DNA of 30,499 nucleotides from Conidiobolus coronatus NRRL 28638. Its lineage: Eukaryota; Entomophthoromycota; Entomophthoromycetes; Entomophthorales; Conidiobolaceae. Where the stretch lies: the NCBI GenBank assembly GCA_001566745.1, contig KQ964437.1:86948-117446 (forward strand), in the 5' to 3' direction. The translations under genes and the position numbers were made by a program. The notes under the pieces were generated by a model. It saw only the letters and a list, made by a program, of their open reading frames with translations, made no database searches and was not told the DNA's origin. Shown in pieces: positions 1-11,711 of the stretch (positions within the stretch are counted from its first letter, which is position 1; the number at the start of each line of letters is the position of its first letter).

Positions 1-1428
1 TCATCTGCCATACCGGTAATAGAATCTAAACTACATTATATTTCTGAATATTTACAAGTAATAATTTCTCTGTAATGCAACTGTTGATCTATATGCATAT
101 GTTTAATTGATTAATGGCTAATATTTGGTTCTGCACAATTTTCACAAACATAGAATTAATTATCTATTAACCGAAAACTTGAGGCAATTGGCAAATTAGT
201 AATTAATAATGAACGCTGTATTATCTTATCGATTATGGCTATATTTTGTTAATCTTGTTTATAAAAATAGTTTTATATACTAATTAATATATGAACTGAT
301 GATTTAATGCTGTTGATCCAGTAGTTAATAACAATTATTTTGAGCTTATTTTTCTATATTAAATTTTTATGAAATTAATTTCAGAATTTATAAACACTGA
401 AAAACAAGATATTCAAGTGGATATGGCATGATAATTTTTTGTACTCCTTGAGTCTTGTTCAATTTAAAAGAAGGGGTATAAAGGGCTGTTTTGATTATCT
501 AGTATAATCTTTAAGTGTTGTTATTATGGAGTCTTTTGTTAGAATAATAGGAATAAATGTGTATCATATATTTCTCTAATTTTATTTAAAAAATTCCGAA
601 ATCTTAAACTGTAAGGAATTGAGTTTAGAATCAAAAAATCTTCACTTGCTAAACTAGATTTATTTAGTCAACCACTGAAATAAAACGTTGCCCACTTTCT
701 TACTAAATATTTGATCCAAAAGGCAACCTAACTGCACTAAAGTTATTAGAGAAAGAACTAAATATTGCTAGCTAATTATTTTTTCATGCTGCGGGATTAG
801 CTATAATTTATGTCATTAATATGCCTTGCATATAGTTTTGTACATTTTATTTATCAATTCGCCAAATTTAATAAATTCTGATTTTCTAATGTTTCACAAC
901 ATCCTAAAAATATAATTAAATTATTTAGATAAAATTCAACTGAAAATAAATTTAATTTGACTACTTGATTAACGCCATTAGCAAATGTTATCAAAGCGTG
1001 GGAATGGAGTATATGAGTGCAAGTGATTTTTATCCGGTGCTTCTGAAAGCATTCTGCAAGCAAAATCCCAGTATCTTGCATATTTAAAGAATTAATTCAA
1101 ATATTTCGCTCTTAAATCAACTAGATTTATCATAATGAAATCATTGCTTTAGCGGTTTAAGTTCAAAAATCATGCTAATTATATCGATTTAGAAAATGCA
1201 ATTGATGGGAATATTGAATCGAATTAATGTTGAAAGTTTTATAAATAGACGAGTATATAAACTAGTTTATACCTAGTGATTTGCTCTTTTGTATTACTTA
1301 TGACACTTGGCTAATTAATATTTTGCATACTGTTATTACTTATAAAAATATTAAATATCCTTTAATTTCACTTCTTTAACTTAATTATATTTATTCCTTC
1401 TTATTTATATTAATACTATCTAATTACC
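1..1428. other. AT-rich intergenic region, no gene supported
   Basis: This stretch precedes the LEA_2 gene. It is dense in stop codons on both strands. The only longer open frame (minus, 854-1081, 75 codons) matches no family I recognise and has no splice partners. The part around 960-1080 is somewhat less AT-rich than its surroundings, so a decayed or unrecognised exon there cannot be excluded. The promoter of the LEA_2 gene must lie at the right end, but I see no clear TATA box close to its start. Confidence 0.6.
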
Positions 1429-2255
1429 ATGGGTAAAGGACGCGGAGAGAATAACAAGCGCAAAGGGTGCGGCACTTGTGGAAAGTGCTGTATTTGTTTA
1501 ATAGCTACATTTGTAGTTTTAGCCGTTGCTATTGCTTTAACTGTTTATTTCTTATGGCCAAGACCTCCTAAGATAGAGTTTAAAGGTGTTTTACCACCAG
1601 AAGACCCTTCTAAGCAGCTTGTTCTTAATAACTTAGCCGATTTCACTGCTAACCAAAGACTTAATATCACGGTTGATAACCCTAATTATATTGGTGTAGT
1701 TTTAAGTAAGATCACTATGGAGGTAAGTTATACTATTTAACTTTATAAAACACTTATTAAATAGCATTTTAGGGTACTTTGGACACTGTTGATAACTATA
1801 CTATTGCTACTGGGGAATTGGAAAATCAAGGAATCTCTAAAACTGCAAAAACTAACATTTTATTCCCTATTCAAATTCACTACAACCCACTCGCCGATAA
1901 AGATCTCAAAGCTTTGAAGTATATTGCAGATAAGTGTGGTATGCTCGAAAATAAGCAGCGCACTCAGCTTAAAATCAACTATAAGCTCGATATTTCAGTT
2001 AAAGTAGTAGCTATTAATGTTTCCATCCCTACTATTCACGAATCAACTATGATTGACTGCCCATTCCCTCAAGGCCAGTCTATTCCAGGTTTGGATGTGT
2101 TACTCAAAGCGCAACAATCAGGTGGAAACATGGATATCGGATCTTTAATCAATAGCATTAAGAACCAACTTCCTCCTGGAGTTGATGCCAGTACTATTTC
2201 TGACATGGTAAATAACTTGTCCAAGAGCGGAATTTTAAACGGAATTAAGTTTTAA
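1429..2255 (+). CDS. LEA_2 (WHy/NHL-like) domain single-pass membrane protein
   Basis: Two exons, 1429-1722 and 1773-2255, joined by a 50-bp phase-0 intron (GTAAGT...TTTTAG), give 258 residues. The N-terminus is basic, then has a tight cysteine cluster (C14, C17, C20, C21, C23), then one hydrophobic transmembrane stretch at about residues 22-43. After the WPRPPKIEF juxtamembrane segment comes a beta-rich region of about 200 residues with the LEA_2 pattern (NLADFTANQRLNITVDNPN, then a second half ending in Gly/Asn/Ser-rich sequence). In plants such proteins (NDR1/HIN1-like) are membrane anchored and stress linked. Fungal members are mostly uncharacterised, so membrane topology and function here are inference. 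The cysteines next to the membrane look suited to palmitoylation. The neighbouring gene PRP31 is convergent and gives no functional hint. Confidence 0.85.
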
Positions 2256-3253
2256 AGAAAATTAATTTTTGTATGCCAAAAATTAATCTCGCAAATGAAT
2301 TTTACTAATATTCTTCACTTATTTTTCTTGTAAATAAACGTTATTAAACGGTAATTTGCTCTTTCTAATACTATTATTTTTAATATGCGCTATTTTAAGC
2401 TTTACCTTAATTAATATGCATATTTTTCTCAACTTACACATTAGAGATTTTTATCAGTTATAAATAGATTAATTGAAAAGAGAGCATAGGTTAGCTTACT
2501 CAATGATTTCATATGTTAGACGTATAACCCCCTGTTTATAGATCATAAAGTGAGTTAGAAGCTATTTAACATCATATGAAATATATAAATCGCATATATT
2601 CAAATATTTGTAATTAATTCTAATTTGTATGACTAAATTATTTATGTTTTATGGAGTATAAATGGATATCAAGCTCCATTTAAGTAACTAAGTTAGGAAA
2701 ATTAAACCATGTAATTAGTTATACTGGATCAATACATTCCAATTTCAAAATACAAACTAAATCTTTATATTTTGATTTAAAAATGTTTATTATTATTTCT
2801 TAATTAAGGCTTTTATTCCATAATAAAATATTACATTAATATAGTTAATTTATTTCAATTTTTCACCAATTTATCTAAATTTTAAATTACAAAATATTTA
2901 CGTAATATCTAAGGAATCCGCTATGGTTTATGCCATATCCGCTTAAAACTAAATATAATAATCATGCTATAACTGCTTCTAAATAAATTTTAATAGTAAA
3001 AAAGATTAAAAATTTCCAAAATAATACTAAAATACAGTATTAAAAACTTCAAGGTTTTTAAATAGATTTAACTAACATTGGTATATTTCAAAATTAAAAG
3101 CTAATTGCTTATGGTAGTTGTGTTATAAAAGGTAGGCTATAGATTTTTACCGGAGGGCTGATTGAAAGCGACGTGAATCATGGTTTCATGCTTATTAATG
3201 TTAATATGTAGTACAATTAGGAGTCTATAAGAGATATTATATATCTTAAGCTT
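2256..3253. other. Convergent intergenic region
   Basis: About 1 kb of AT-rich sequence lies between the convergent ends of the LEA_2 gene and PRP31. It must hold both 3' UTRs and termination signals; several AATAAA-like strings occur by base composition. I see no gene, repeat or RNA in it. Confidence 0.6.
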
Positions 3254-4909
3254 CTAGTTCTTATTATTCTTATCGACGTAAAGGAATTTTTTGAAATTTT
3301 TGAAATACTTGTCTTTTCCAGCTTCGCCTTTAGGCTGTCTAAGATCAGGGTTTTCCAATTCAATTCCTTGTGCTGGAGTGAATGATAATGAAGTGGTGAA
3401 TCCAGATGCATTAGATGTTGCATTGATAATAGCCTTGTGACGTTTGTTAAGTGTGCCTTTAATTCTGGTATCTACAGCAGCAGCTCTAATCTTTCCACTG
3501 CTAGTTCCGACCATTCCAAGGCCTTCAGATGAGTCGATACCCATGGCTTCTTCTTCAGCTTCGCCAAAAGCCATGCGATTTCTTGCTTTTTGAAGATCAG
3601 TAATAGCATAAGCTTCCTTAGCTTTACGAACCCTGCGACCAGCTCTGCGTTTTTTGGGGCCATCATCTGGGACAGGTAAAGCTTTAACATTTTTACTTGG
3701 TGGTGGTTCAATAAGTCTTTCCATTTGCTTATCTGCATCTTCGCGGAACTTGCGGCCATATGAGCCATCAGGATATTCGCGAGAAAGGTCCATTCTACAG
3801 GCTAAAGCGCACCTATAAATAATATAATGTTAGTATGTAATAAAAAAGTTAATGAAGAGTTAGCCTACTTATTTGAGAGAATTCTTGCAAACTTCTTTCT
3901 TAAATCTGGAGGACTGCTTTGAATGATTGGAGCACTAAAAATGAGACCTTCATGGGCTTTATTACTGATTCTTGATAAACCAGTAGCAACTAGTCGATTA
4001 GCACCCAGTGTAATAATATTACATGAAGGAATTCTGGATAAAGCAGCAATACCACCAGCGACACCCATTAATCTAGCTGCTGTTCTAGTACCTACAATAG
4101 CAGATAAATTAGGTGCAATGAAAGTCATTCTAGACTCAACATAATTTAAAATTTTAGTTCTATCATCATCAAAGTCCAAAGCTAGTTGAGCAGCTTCCAA
4201 AATGTGTGATAATTGAGTTTCAGAAAGAGGTTTGCCAACTGTTGCTGCGCCTTGGATATTCACAATCATAATGGTTCCAGAAGGTAAAATTGGTTTTAGG
4301 TCAACTTTACTTAAATCCATTTCTTTACCAATAGCTTTAACAGTTCTAGCATAGTCTAAAGGATTAGGTACAAGTTGTTCTAATTCAGGGAAGCGCGTTA
4401 CGTAGTGGTCTCTAAGATACTAAATATTAAACATTAGAAATATGAGTTAAGATGATGTTTATATAGTACCTTATGAATAATAACAATTTCATTATCAATT
4501 TCTACTGTTAAATTATTTGCAGAAATAATTAATTGGTACTCCGGATCTTGTTCAATTGTACTTGTAAGCTGTAAATTTTTCTCTTTAGGTTCGCCATTAA
4601 AATCGTCTATTTTCTATAAAAATTTGTAAATTACAAAAATTGAAAAGTAAAATAAATAAAAATTACCTTTAAAATCTCCTTATAGTTATCACTGGCTGTT
4701 AGTTTTGAAATTTTGTAAATGTTCTTAACATTATCTTCTTTACTGTTTGTATCAGTATTCTGAGCTGTATTATTATCTTTAGAAGGGTTTAAATTATTTA
4801 AATCGTAAGAGCTAAATTTAGAATTTGTTTCTTCATTTTCATTAAGTTGTTCATTTCCCGACTCTTCGTCAGAGTCTAACATAGCTAATAAATCTTCTGT
4901 ATCTGACAT
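3254..4909 (-). CDS. PRP31: U4/U6 snRNP splicing factor Prp31
   Basis: Four exons on the minus strand (4909-4667, 4613-4470, 4419-3869, 3812-3254) with introns of 53, 50 and 56 bp encode 498 residues, practically the length of human PRPF31 (499). Prp31 binds the U4 snRNA 5' stem-loop with Snu13/15.5K and helps join U4/U6 to U5 to form the tri-snRNP in the nucleus. Visible hallmarks are the acidic start (MSDTEDLLAMLDSDEE), the NOSIC-type segment ISANNLTVEIDNEIVIIHK, and RFPELEQLVPNPLDYARTV. The Nop domain follows, with VESRMTFIAPNLSAIVGTRT, AARLMGVAGGI and SPPDLRKKFARILSNKCALA. The C-terminal Prp31 region has EPPPSKNVKALPVPDDGPKK, GRRVRKAKE and FTPAQGIELENP. Exon junctions restore family residues exactly, for example the split Lys in SNKCALACR. 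The gene looks intact. Confidence 0.97.
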
Positions 4910-5421
4910 TATTTAATAAAACTAATTTTTTAAAATTAAGCTCAAAAATCCCACTTGAATGCAATATTTATAAATAAATTGTAATAATAAATTATTATGG
5001 GATGCATAGTTTTCTATTAATCTATAGTTTTAAAATCTATTGCTTTATCATGCTATGAGTTTATACATGACTGATTTAACTTTAATATTATATATTCATC
5101 TATAAACTAGCATAAAATCTTAAAAATTCTACGTTCTTGTATATATAATACTTTAGCGTTTAAATTCATTCCTAGTTTAAAACCATCAACTGCAAGATAT
5201 ATAAATATTATTAAACAATATCTAATATTGCTTAACTTTACTTACTACTATATATAGTTTCTTTTCTAGTTACAAATAAATAATTATCATCAGATATTAA
5301 ATGCTAAAATACTTAAAAAAATAATAATAATATTAAAATGAAAAATAGCCCAAGTAAACCTCATTTTAATATTTAAAAAACAGCATTTCTTAATATTTAT
5401 TTGATAATTGAAAAGTTATAA
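4910..5421. other. Intergenic region upstream of PRP31
   Basis: About 510 bp of AT-rich DNA lies between the PRP31 start codon and the end of the prenyltransferase alpha gene; both genes are on the minus strand. It should hold the PRP31 promoter and the 3' UTR of the other gene. I see no distinct motif or gene. Confidence 0.6.
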
Positions 5422-6769
5422 TTAACCTTTATTGATGTTTAAATTATCCAAAGGAGTAGATAATTCGTTAATCAACTTTGTTAATGATTCTTTTCTATAG
5501 TTCCAATACTTAGCTCTTACAATATCTCTTTTAGTTAATTGATCGACCAGCTATATAATAGAATTAATCTACTGGAATTATAATGCATATATTAAAGTAG
5601 ATTACCTGGAGGGCGAGTTGGCCATGCTCTTGATTTTTGGTTAATTTATATGATTCTAAATTTGTTTCAAATTCAAAATCTGCGAAAAATTTAGATGAAA
5701 TAGGAGGAGTTTGCTCTTTAATGCTGTTTACAGCTTCAAATAACTTGGGTAATGAGTTTTCTTTGAAGTGGTGCTTGATTATACTAAATAAATTAGATAA
5801 GTCTATTAAATGTAATATAAAAGTAGTATTACGAAGGTAAGTAGCTCCAAGAGCATTCATTATGAGGTGCCATTTGAATTTTAGAAATCGTGTATCTAAT
5901 AAAAACCAAGTTAACATATTGATTCAAGAGAATTAGATAAAAGATTACTTAATTTCATCATTAATGGTAGAGTCAGTAAGCTGCTGAGGACGCTGAGTTA
6001 AGATATAGTATCTTTGATTCCAGGCAGAGTTGTTTCTAATGTCAGATTCAATCATTTCATTAACAAACTTTAGTTCATCATCCCATGTATTGAATGTTCT
6101 AACAACCCATTGACTATTTGAGATAAAGTTAATATATAGTATTTAAATGAACGCTCTAATTACCTATAACTCCAAGCATGGAAGTTTTTGGAATCTTCTT
6201 CGAGTACATTTCTTAAAAACTCTCTTTCAAACTTGGATTCTTTTAAATTTCCAATAATAAATTGTCGATGCTGCCTGTTATATTATTGTGTGAAAATATG
6301 CTAATAATTGAAATAAATGAATATTACCATAGTTGATAGCATTTGGGATTTTCTTCAACTAAATTATTTAAAAACTTTAATTCTTCAAATAAATCGATTT
6401 TTAAATTTAAAATTAATTTTTGTCTATATAGCCTAATTATCTGTCAGTATATTTTTTTCGTTGCTATATAATAAATATTCACCAAACAGTATAATGAGCT
6501 GGGTTTAATAGGATAACCTCTTCTGTAAGTTTTAAAGCTCTTTCGCTTTGCTCGTTTTTTTGAACTACAGCTCTAAAATAATCCATAGTATTTTTATCTA
6601 ATATTAAAAGTTAGTTTGTAAATTAAGATTAATTGTTAAATGTACATTCGTGTGAATAAGCAATTGGAACTATAGGATTAGGACCTTCATCTTGTTCAAC
6701 TGGAGTGATATCGTTCCATTCTGGACGATCATTAAAAGGAACAAATTCTTCGTATTGAGTTTCAGACAT
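5422..6769 (-). CDS. RAM2: Protein farnesyltransferase/geranylgeranyltransferase I alpha subunit
   Basis: Eight exons on the minus strand: 6769-6646, 6597-6483, 6432-6328, 6274-6164, 6113-5949, 5895-5833, 5783-5606 and 5550-5422. Introns are 48-55 bp and the product is 329 residues (yeast Ram2 is about 316). It is the shared alpha subunit of FTase and GGTase-I, which attach prenyl groups to CaaX cysteines of Ras and Rho proteins. The prenyltransferase alpha (PPTA) repeats are clear: [85 protein letters not shown] and [11 protein letters not shown]. Four introns split the conserved Trp codon of a repeat or fall next to it. In the fourth repeat the junction AG|T gives Ser where the family usually has Arg (W-x-x-R-Q-W). 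The long 5606-5783 open frame starts upstream in a wrong frame; only the spliced frame matches the family. Confidence 0.96.
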
Positions 6770-6990
6770 TTTATTTAAACTATTTATCAACTATAAACTT
6801 TGAATCTGATGTCACAATTCAAATGTTAAAAGTCAGAGAAGAGTATATTTGTTTATGGGATATTGGATTTAAATTATGCGTTATTTAATATATTCAGTAG
6901 ATAGAATAGTTTAAGAATTGAAATATAATGAAAATACTTTTATCTTTGGTTAATAATTATTTTATTATATAAAAATACTTTGAACTTATT

Positions 6991-9900
6991 TTAATTCCAG
7001 TCACTGACATTTTCGAATACTTTTCCATAGCTTGTAAAGAATATTGGGAAAAATGGTGAAAGTTGATTTAGTCTTAGTCTTATAATATCGTGGATAGGTT
7101 TTAAAAATCCTTTCATTTGTCTGAGTTTTTGCTTAGATGGTAGCGTGAGCTCAGACTGAGCGGATAAGTCTACCTCAGTTCCATTGTTGGTAAATTGAAT
7201 ATAGCTCCAAATAGACTTGTTTAAAATTTGGCCCATTTCAATACATGTCAATTCAGACGACATGGAGTGAACATAATTAAGAGGGGAAGTGATAAGATTT
7301 ACCTGACTCAAACATAATATTAATTTTTCAGTTAAATATAAATAGACTGGGAAGTCTTTTGTTGTGGATTTTTTGATGCTTTGCCCCTCGAATCGTCCTT
7401 TACTAGTCCAAAATGCAGTCAAAGATACTAACAAAGATAAAAATATCTTGGGGGTTTTTTGGGTTAACTCTTTATGTTCAGTAGATTTCAATAAAAGATC
7501 TATAAGATATGGATGTGAAATGAACTTGTTTAAAAGCTCCCACTCAGGAATTGCCATTGGAACTATAGCATACTTCTTTTTGAATAAGTCAAATTCAGAT
7601 TTCATGAAAGATGTAAATTGGTACTCAGAAGCAAGGTACTTAATCAACTTAGAGAGAATTGCTGGTGAATAATTAAACATTTTGATAATGTCTAAAAGAT
7701 CGGCGAGATTAGAAAATTGCTCATTTGTTGGATCAGGAAACTGTGGGAAATAGCATGATGATGCTGTTTCCTGAAGCTGATTTCTGTAGTTCTTTTTATA
7801 TCTTGGTAGATCAGTATGTGTTGCACCTGTTCCACGATCTGAACCTACATATTCTCTGTTTTCCTGGAAAAGATTAATCGTCATCGGCTCTTTAATAGGT
7901 ACATTAGTTAATGAATTTTGGTGGTCGATATGGAAAAATAACTTGTTTACAAACAGTGAAGCAACATGATCAGCGCACCCCCTTTGGCTTATTTCATAAA
8001 AGAGTTGCTTGATAGACTGAAACAGTGGATTTGGATCAAATACCAATCTATTTTGAATCTTAAAGTTAAACGAGTCAAATAAGCATTCTACAGCAAACTT
8101 CACTATTCTTTTAAGAGAAACCATAGATAGGTTTGTTTGGAACTTCAAAAATAGCAGAGTAAGGATAACTCCATGATGGCGAATTTCGGTATCAAGCTTA
8201 GAAACATAGTTAAGCAACACGCTGCAATCAAAAAGGGTTTTGTCTTCTAATTGGAACTTTCTAGATGCAAACAAGCATGTTAGAGTTTCTAATGCTTGAT
8301 TTTGAAGCGATGGGTCTAATTGTTTAAACTGATTTAACCATTTAGCCAAAATTAACTGAGTCTTATCTATAGGATAAGACGAGTTATGCGAACTGGATTC
8401 AAATGTTAGCTTCATCAAAGAATCATTCAAAGTTTCTCCTAATGAGTGATGAAGGTACTTTGGTATACTAACATCCTTAATAAAAATATCGAAGAATTCT
8501 GGAGATTTAAGCTGAAGAGCTGCATTAAATAATGACTCGAAAAGTCTAGTTCGAGCAGCTATAAAATCTTGCTCTTGCTCTATCATCTTAAGTTTTGTCA
8601 AAGTAAGTGTAGACTGCGTGTGGATATAGTTGGCAGTGAGCTGCTCATTTGAGGACAAGGGATTTGTGATAGTATCTGAAGGTGAATCACCTATTTTTGA
8701 GAGATTTGTTTGAATTGGATTAAGAATATTAGATACTAGTTGAAAGCTCAAGTCAAACAAATTAGAAGTATATTTATCAAGTTGAGCTTCCACAGCTTCG
8801 TCTTTGAATTCTAAACTATGGTAAACATTTTGAATTGCCTGAATAACGCGATCTAAATAAACTAATATCCAATATGAGTCTCTTATTATTATGTTAATTA
8901 ATTTTGAATCTTCGATTTGAGAATAATAAAATGAAGAAGGCTCCGCAAGAGCTTTAGCTAGCTTAACTGCAGTGCTGGAATCGCCAATAGCCGGAATAAA
9001 AAGTTTAATACTATCGTTTTGTATATAAGGTGTTATACTCTCTTCTATAGAGCTAATAGGGAACCTGTCTATACCATGTCTTAAAACTCCTATAGTTGAA
9101 TCAGTACAGTAGTTGTGAATAGAAGACCTATTTTACCATAAAAGCAATGCGGTAAAGCTTTAATAACATAAATCAAAGTGTATAGAAGCTCATATCCTGC
9201 ATCTAGTAGATAGTTAGAAAATTGAAATTTTTTTAAATTATAACTTACTAGAAACATCTGCAGACGAAGATTCAATTTGTTGTGTATAGTTGAGTTTGAT
9301 TATTACATGTAATAGATCTAAAAAGGTTGCTATCATTTTTTGACTAAATTTATGGTCGTTTGGATTGCTTCTTATTAAAAGTGTTAAATCCAACTTTGAA
9401 AATAACTTGTGAGAGTAATCTGACTGACTATCTGACTGCTCTACATGTACCATTTGAATTACATATAAAGGAATCATTTTTGCAGGACAAGTTTGTAATA
9501 AACGATTTGCTAACCATAAAAGATTTTTAGTTGGGTCACTACTGTTACAGTTGTTATCTAAAATAAACTTAGATATTGTTAAATTATGTTTAAAGAAAAT
9601 ATTAAGATGTAAAACATACTTTATAAACAACATTAGGAATAAACGACTGTCTTAATGTTTCTGGTATAATACGAAGGAAAACCTCAGTAAATGGATCATT
9701 GAAAGATATATCAAATAACTCTTCCTTAATACTTAAATGATCTAAATGCGTCTGGCACATTAAATATGATTTACTTTGACATTCTGCTTGATAAAGATAA
9801 GTGAGAGGCTTCACAGTTTGAAAATTAACATAGCTTTTAGTTTCAAAAACTAGAGCTAGTATCATTTGAATGTGATCAGCGCTAAATAAATTATTAATAC

Positions 9901-10742
9901 AAATAAAGTCAAGTTAATGGTATATTACCTAGTTATATCTATATTATTAGACTGGGTATCAATCCTATGACTAGTGAGGATAATATTATATAATAAAAAA
10001 TTGTTCTTGATTAGTTTTTCCAAGTAAAAGACTAGTGTTGAGTTTAAAATATTATTTAATCTGAGTTCTTGAATTTTGGCAATTTTTTCATATAGCTTTA
10101 GAGAGCGTAATTCTAAACCAGAGCATTTTTTAGTATTTAGAACTAGATAGTAGAAAAAACTAAAATACCTGAGGGGTCAATATCTTCATTTTTTGATAAA
10201 TACTCCATTATAACCTAAAACTCATTAGATATAATATAAAAGTATGTGCATATTATTTTACTGTAGCCCATTGAAGCCATAGCTGAGCTAGTTTCTCCAA
10301 AAGATTNNNNNNNNNNNNNNNNNNNNNNNNNNNNNNNNNNNNNNNNNNNNNNNNNNNNNNNNNNNNNNNNNNNNNNNNNNNNNNNNNNNNNNNNNNNNNN
10401 NNNNNNNNNNNNNNNNNNNNNNNNNNNNNNNNNNNNNNNNNNNNNNNNNNNNNNNNNNNNNNNNNNNNNNNNNNTAAAAGTATGTGCATATTATTTTACT
10501 GTAGCCCATTGAAGCCATAGCTGAGCTAGTTTCTCCAAAAGATTCCAGTCAAATTCAAACGATTGATTATTATTTATTGATTCATTAAAATTAGACACAA
10601 ATTCGTTAAATGGAAGCTCTATTTCTAAAAATAATTCATTCAAAGAACTTTGAAAACTATATTTATCTTTTAAAGATAGAACTTCTTTTGAATAATACTC
10701 ATTTAGAAAATTATTTAGACTATCCTTTATATTATTTGACAT
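6991..10742 (-). CDS. Large alpha-helical protein of unknown family, 1072 aa
   Basis: Seven exons on the minus strand (10742-10500, 10214-10169, 10112-9929, 9881-9620, 9567-9249, 9202-9137, 9089-6991) join in frame to 1072 residues. The last exon is 2.1 kb. Introns 2-6 are 46-56 bp. Intron 1 contains the N gap but becomes 47 bp once the false 70-bp duplicate is merged. The intron ending at 9568 uses an AAG acceptor, needed to keep frame. The sequence is Leu/Ile-rich and predominantly helical throughout, with polar Ser/Asn/Gln linkers, no transmembrane segment, no signal peptide and no catalytic motif, which suggests an alpha-solenoid scaffold. I could not place it in a family. Tail-type Mediator subunits (MED5/23/24), Integrator subunits or large nucleoporins are untested possibilities. 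It follows the prenyltransferase gene start by 221 bp on the same strand. Confidence 0.8.
10237..10306. repeat. 70-bp gap flank, left copy (assembly duplicate)
   Basis: These 70 bases are identical to 10475-10544 and abut the run of N. The copy holds the end of exon 1 and the start of intron 1 of the 1072-aa gene. An exact repeat touching both edges of a gap is the usual mark of two contig ends that overlap but were not merged. Confidence 0.9.
10307..10474. other. Assembly gap (168 N)
   Basis: A run of 168 unknown bases lies between two identical 70-bp flanks. The gap is probably false. Merging the flanks yields an intron of 47 bp with a GTAAAA donor and TTTTAG acceptor and keeps the gene in frame, so no real sequence need be missing. 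Confidence 0.95.
10475..10544. repeat. 70-bp gap flank, right copy (assembly duplicate)
   Basis: This is the right-hand copy of the 70-bp repeat that borders the N run. It is continuous with exon 1 of the 1072-aa gene (coding to 10500), so this copy carries the true exon 1/intron 1 boundary. Confidence 0.9.
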
Positions 10743-11711
10743 TATATAGATACTCTAATAAATATTTTTTAGTATTTATTATATATTAAGTCTATTAAAT
10801 GATAGGTGATTGGTTTTTATGACGTGTGGGACTATCTTGTTTAATTTATGATAATATTTATGTAAAATATAATTATGGGATAAAGTTTTTTTTGAAATCT
10901 ATTGATGTTTTTAGGAACTGCTTTAAATAGAAATCATTATCTTACATTATAGTTTTATAGCTGTATATTTGATCTACTATTTTCAGAAATTAGTATTTAT
11001 TAAGATAACATGAGCTCTCTTTCAGGCGCTATTTTTAATTGTAATGTTTTTGTTCTAAATAGCTGATTATACGTCACTAAATTGTATATATTTTCATATG
11101 TAAAATAATAAGCTAAACAATTTTATATTAGCTAAATGTCAAAACATATGAGCTTCGTAATATTTTACAAGTCAATATAACTATAATTAACTAAATGTAA
11201 TAAATTCGAATAAATTAACATTGGTAATTTTGAAACTTAATTAAAATGAGTAGAGGATTAAGTTAAATTAAATAATCGAAATCATTGGACTAGGTTGAAT
11301 TATCCGATTCACATTTCGAAATTCAGTCTAAAAAATTATGAAACGTTACAAGCTTAAAATAAATGACTTAATCCAGCTAAGCTTTAAATTGCTCACTACG
11401 GTTGATTGGTAATGACTATTACATGGATTAGTTTTAGATACACATCCTGATACTCATGGTGCTGTGATTTAAATACCTCCTCTCCCGACTTTCTGATCAG
11501 CTTTTTTTAATAGTTTGCTTTTATCAGCTAATTTTGGATAGTTTTCATTCATAATATCCATTTCTTTATATTTAAGCTTTTCTTGGCTTTACTATTCTTT
11601 AATATTTTTCCATATTGTAATATTTTTAACGTAATTCATTTTGTTAAGGCCAGAGTGAGCTGCTCTCCAAGTTTAATAGTTAATTAATAACTTGGAACAT
11701 ATTCAACAAAA
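10743..11711. other. Divergent promoter region, 969 bp
   Basis: AT-rich DNA lies between two divergently transcribed genes, the 1072-aa protein (-) and the RhoGEF (+), so it must hold both promoters. A pyrimidine-rich patch occurs near 11465-11500. I see no open frame, RNA gene or convincing TATA box. Confidence 0.6.

Noticed and set aside
854-1081. 75-codon open frame on the minus strand
   Set aside because: No family features, no upstream or downstream exons in frame, and isolated in AT-rich DNA; length is within chance.
3472-3768. 98-codon frame overlapping PRP31 on the same strand
   Set aside because: It is an out-of-frame shadow of the PRP31 C-terminal exon, which has clear family matches.
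5784-5917. Long 117-codon reading of the prenyltransferase exon starting at 5917
   Set aside because: Its first part is in the wrong frame; the [11 protein letters not shown] motif lies in another frame joined by a 49-bp intron.
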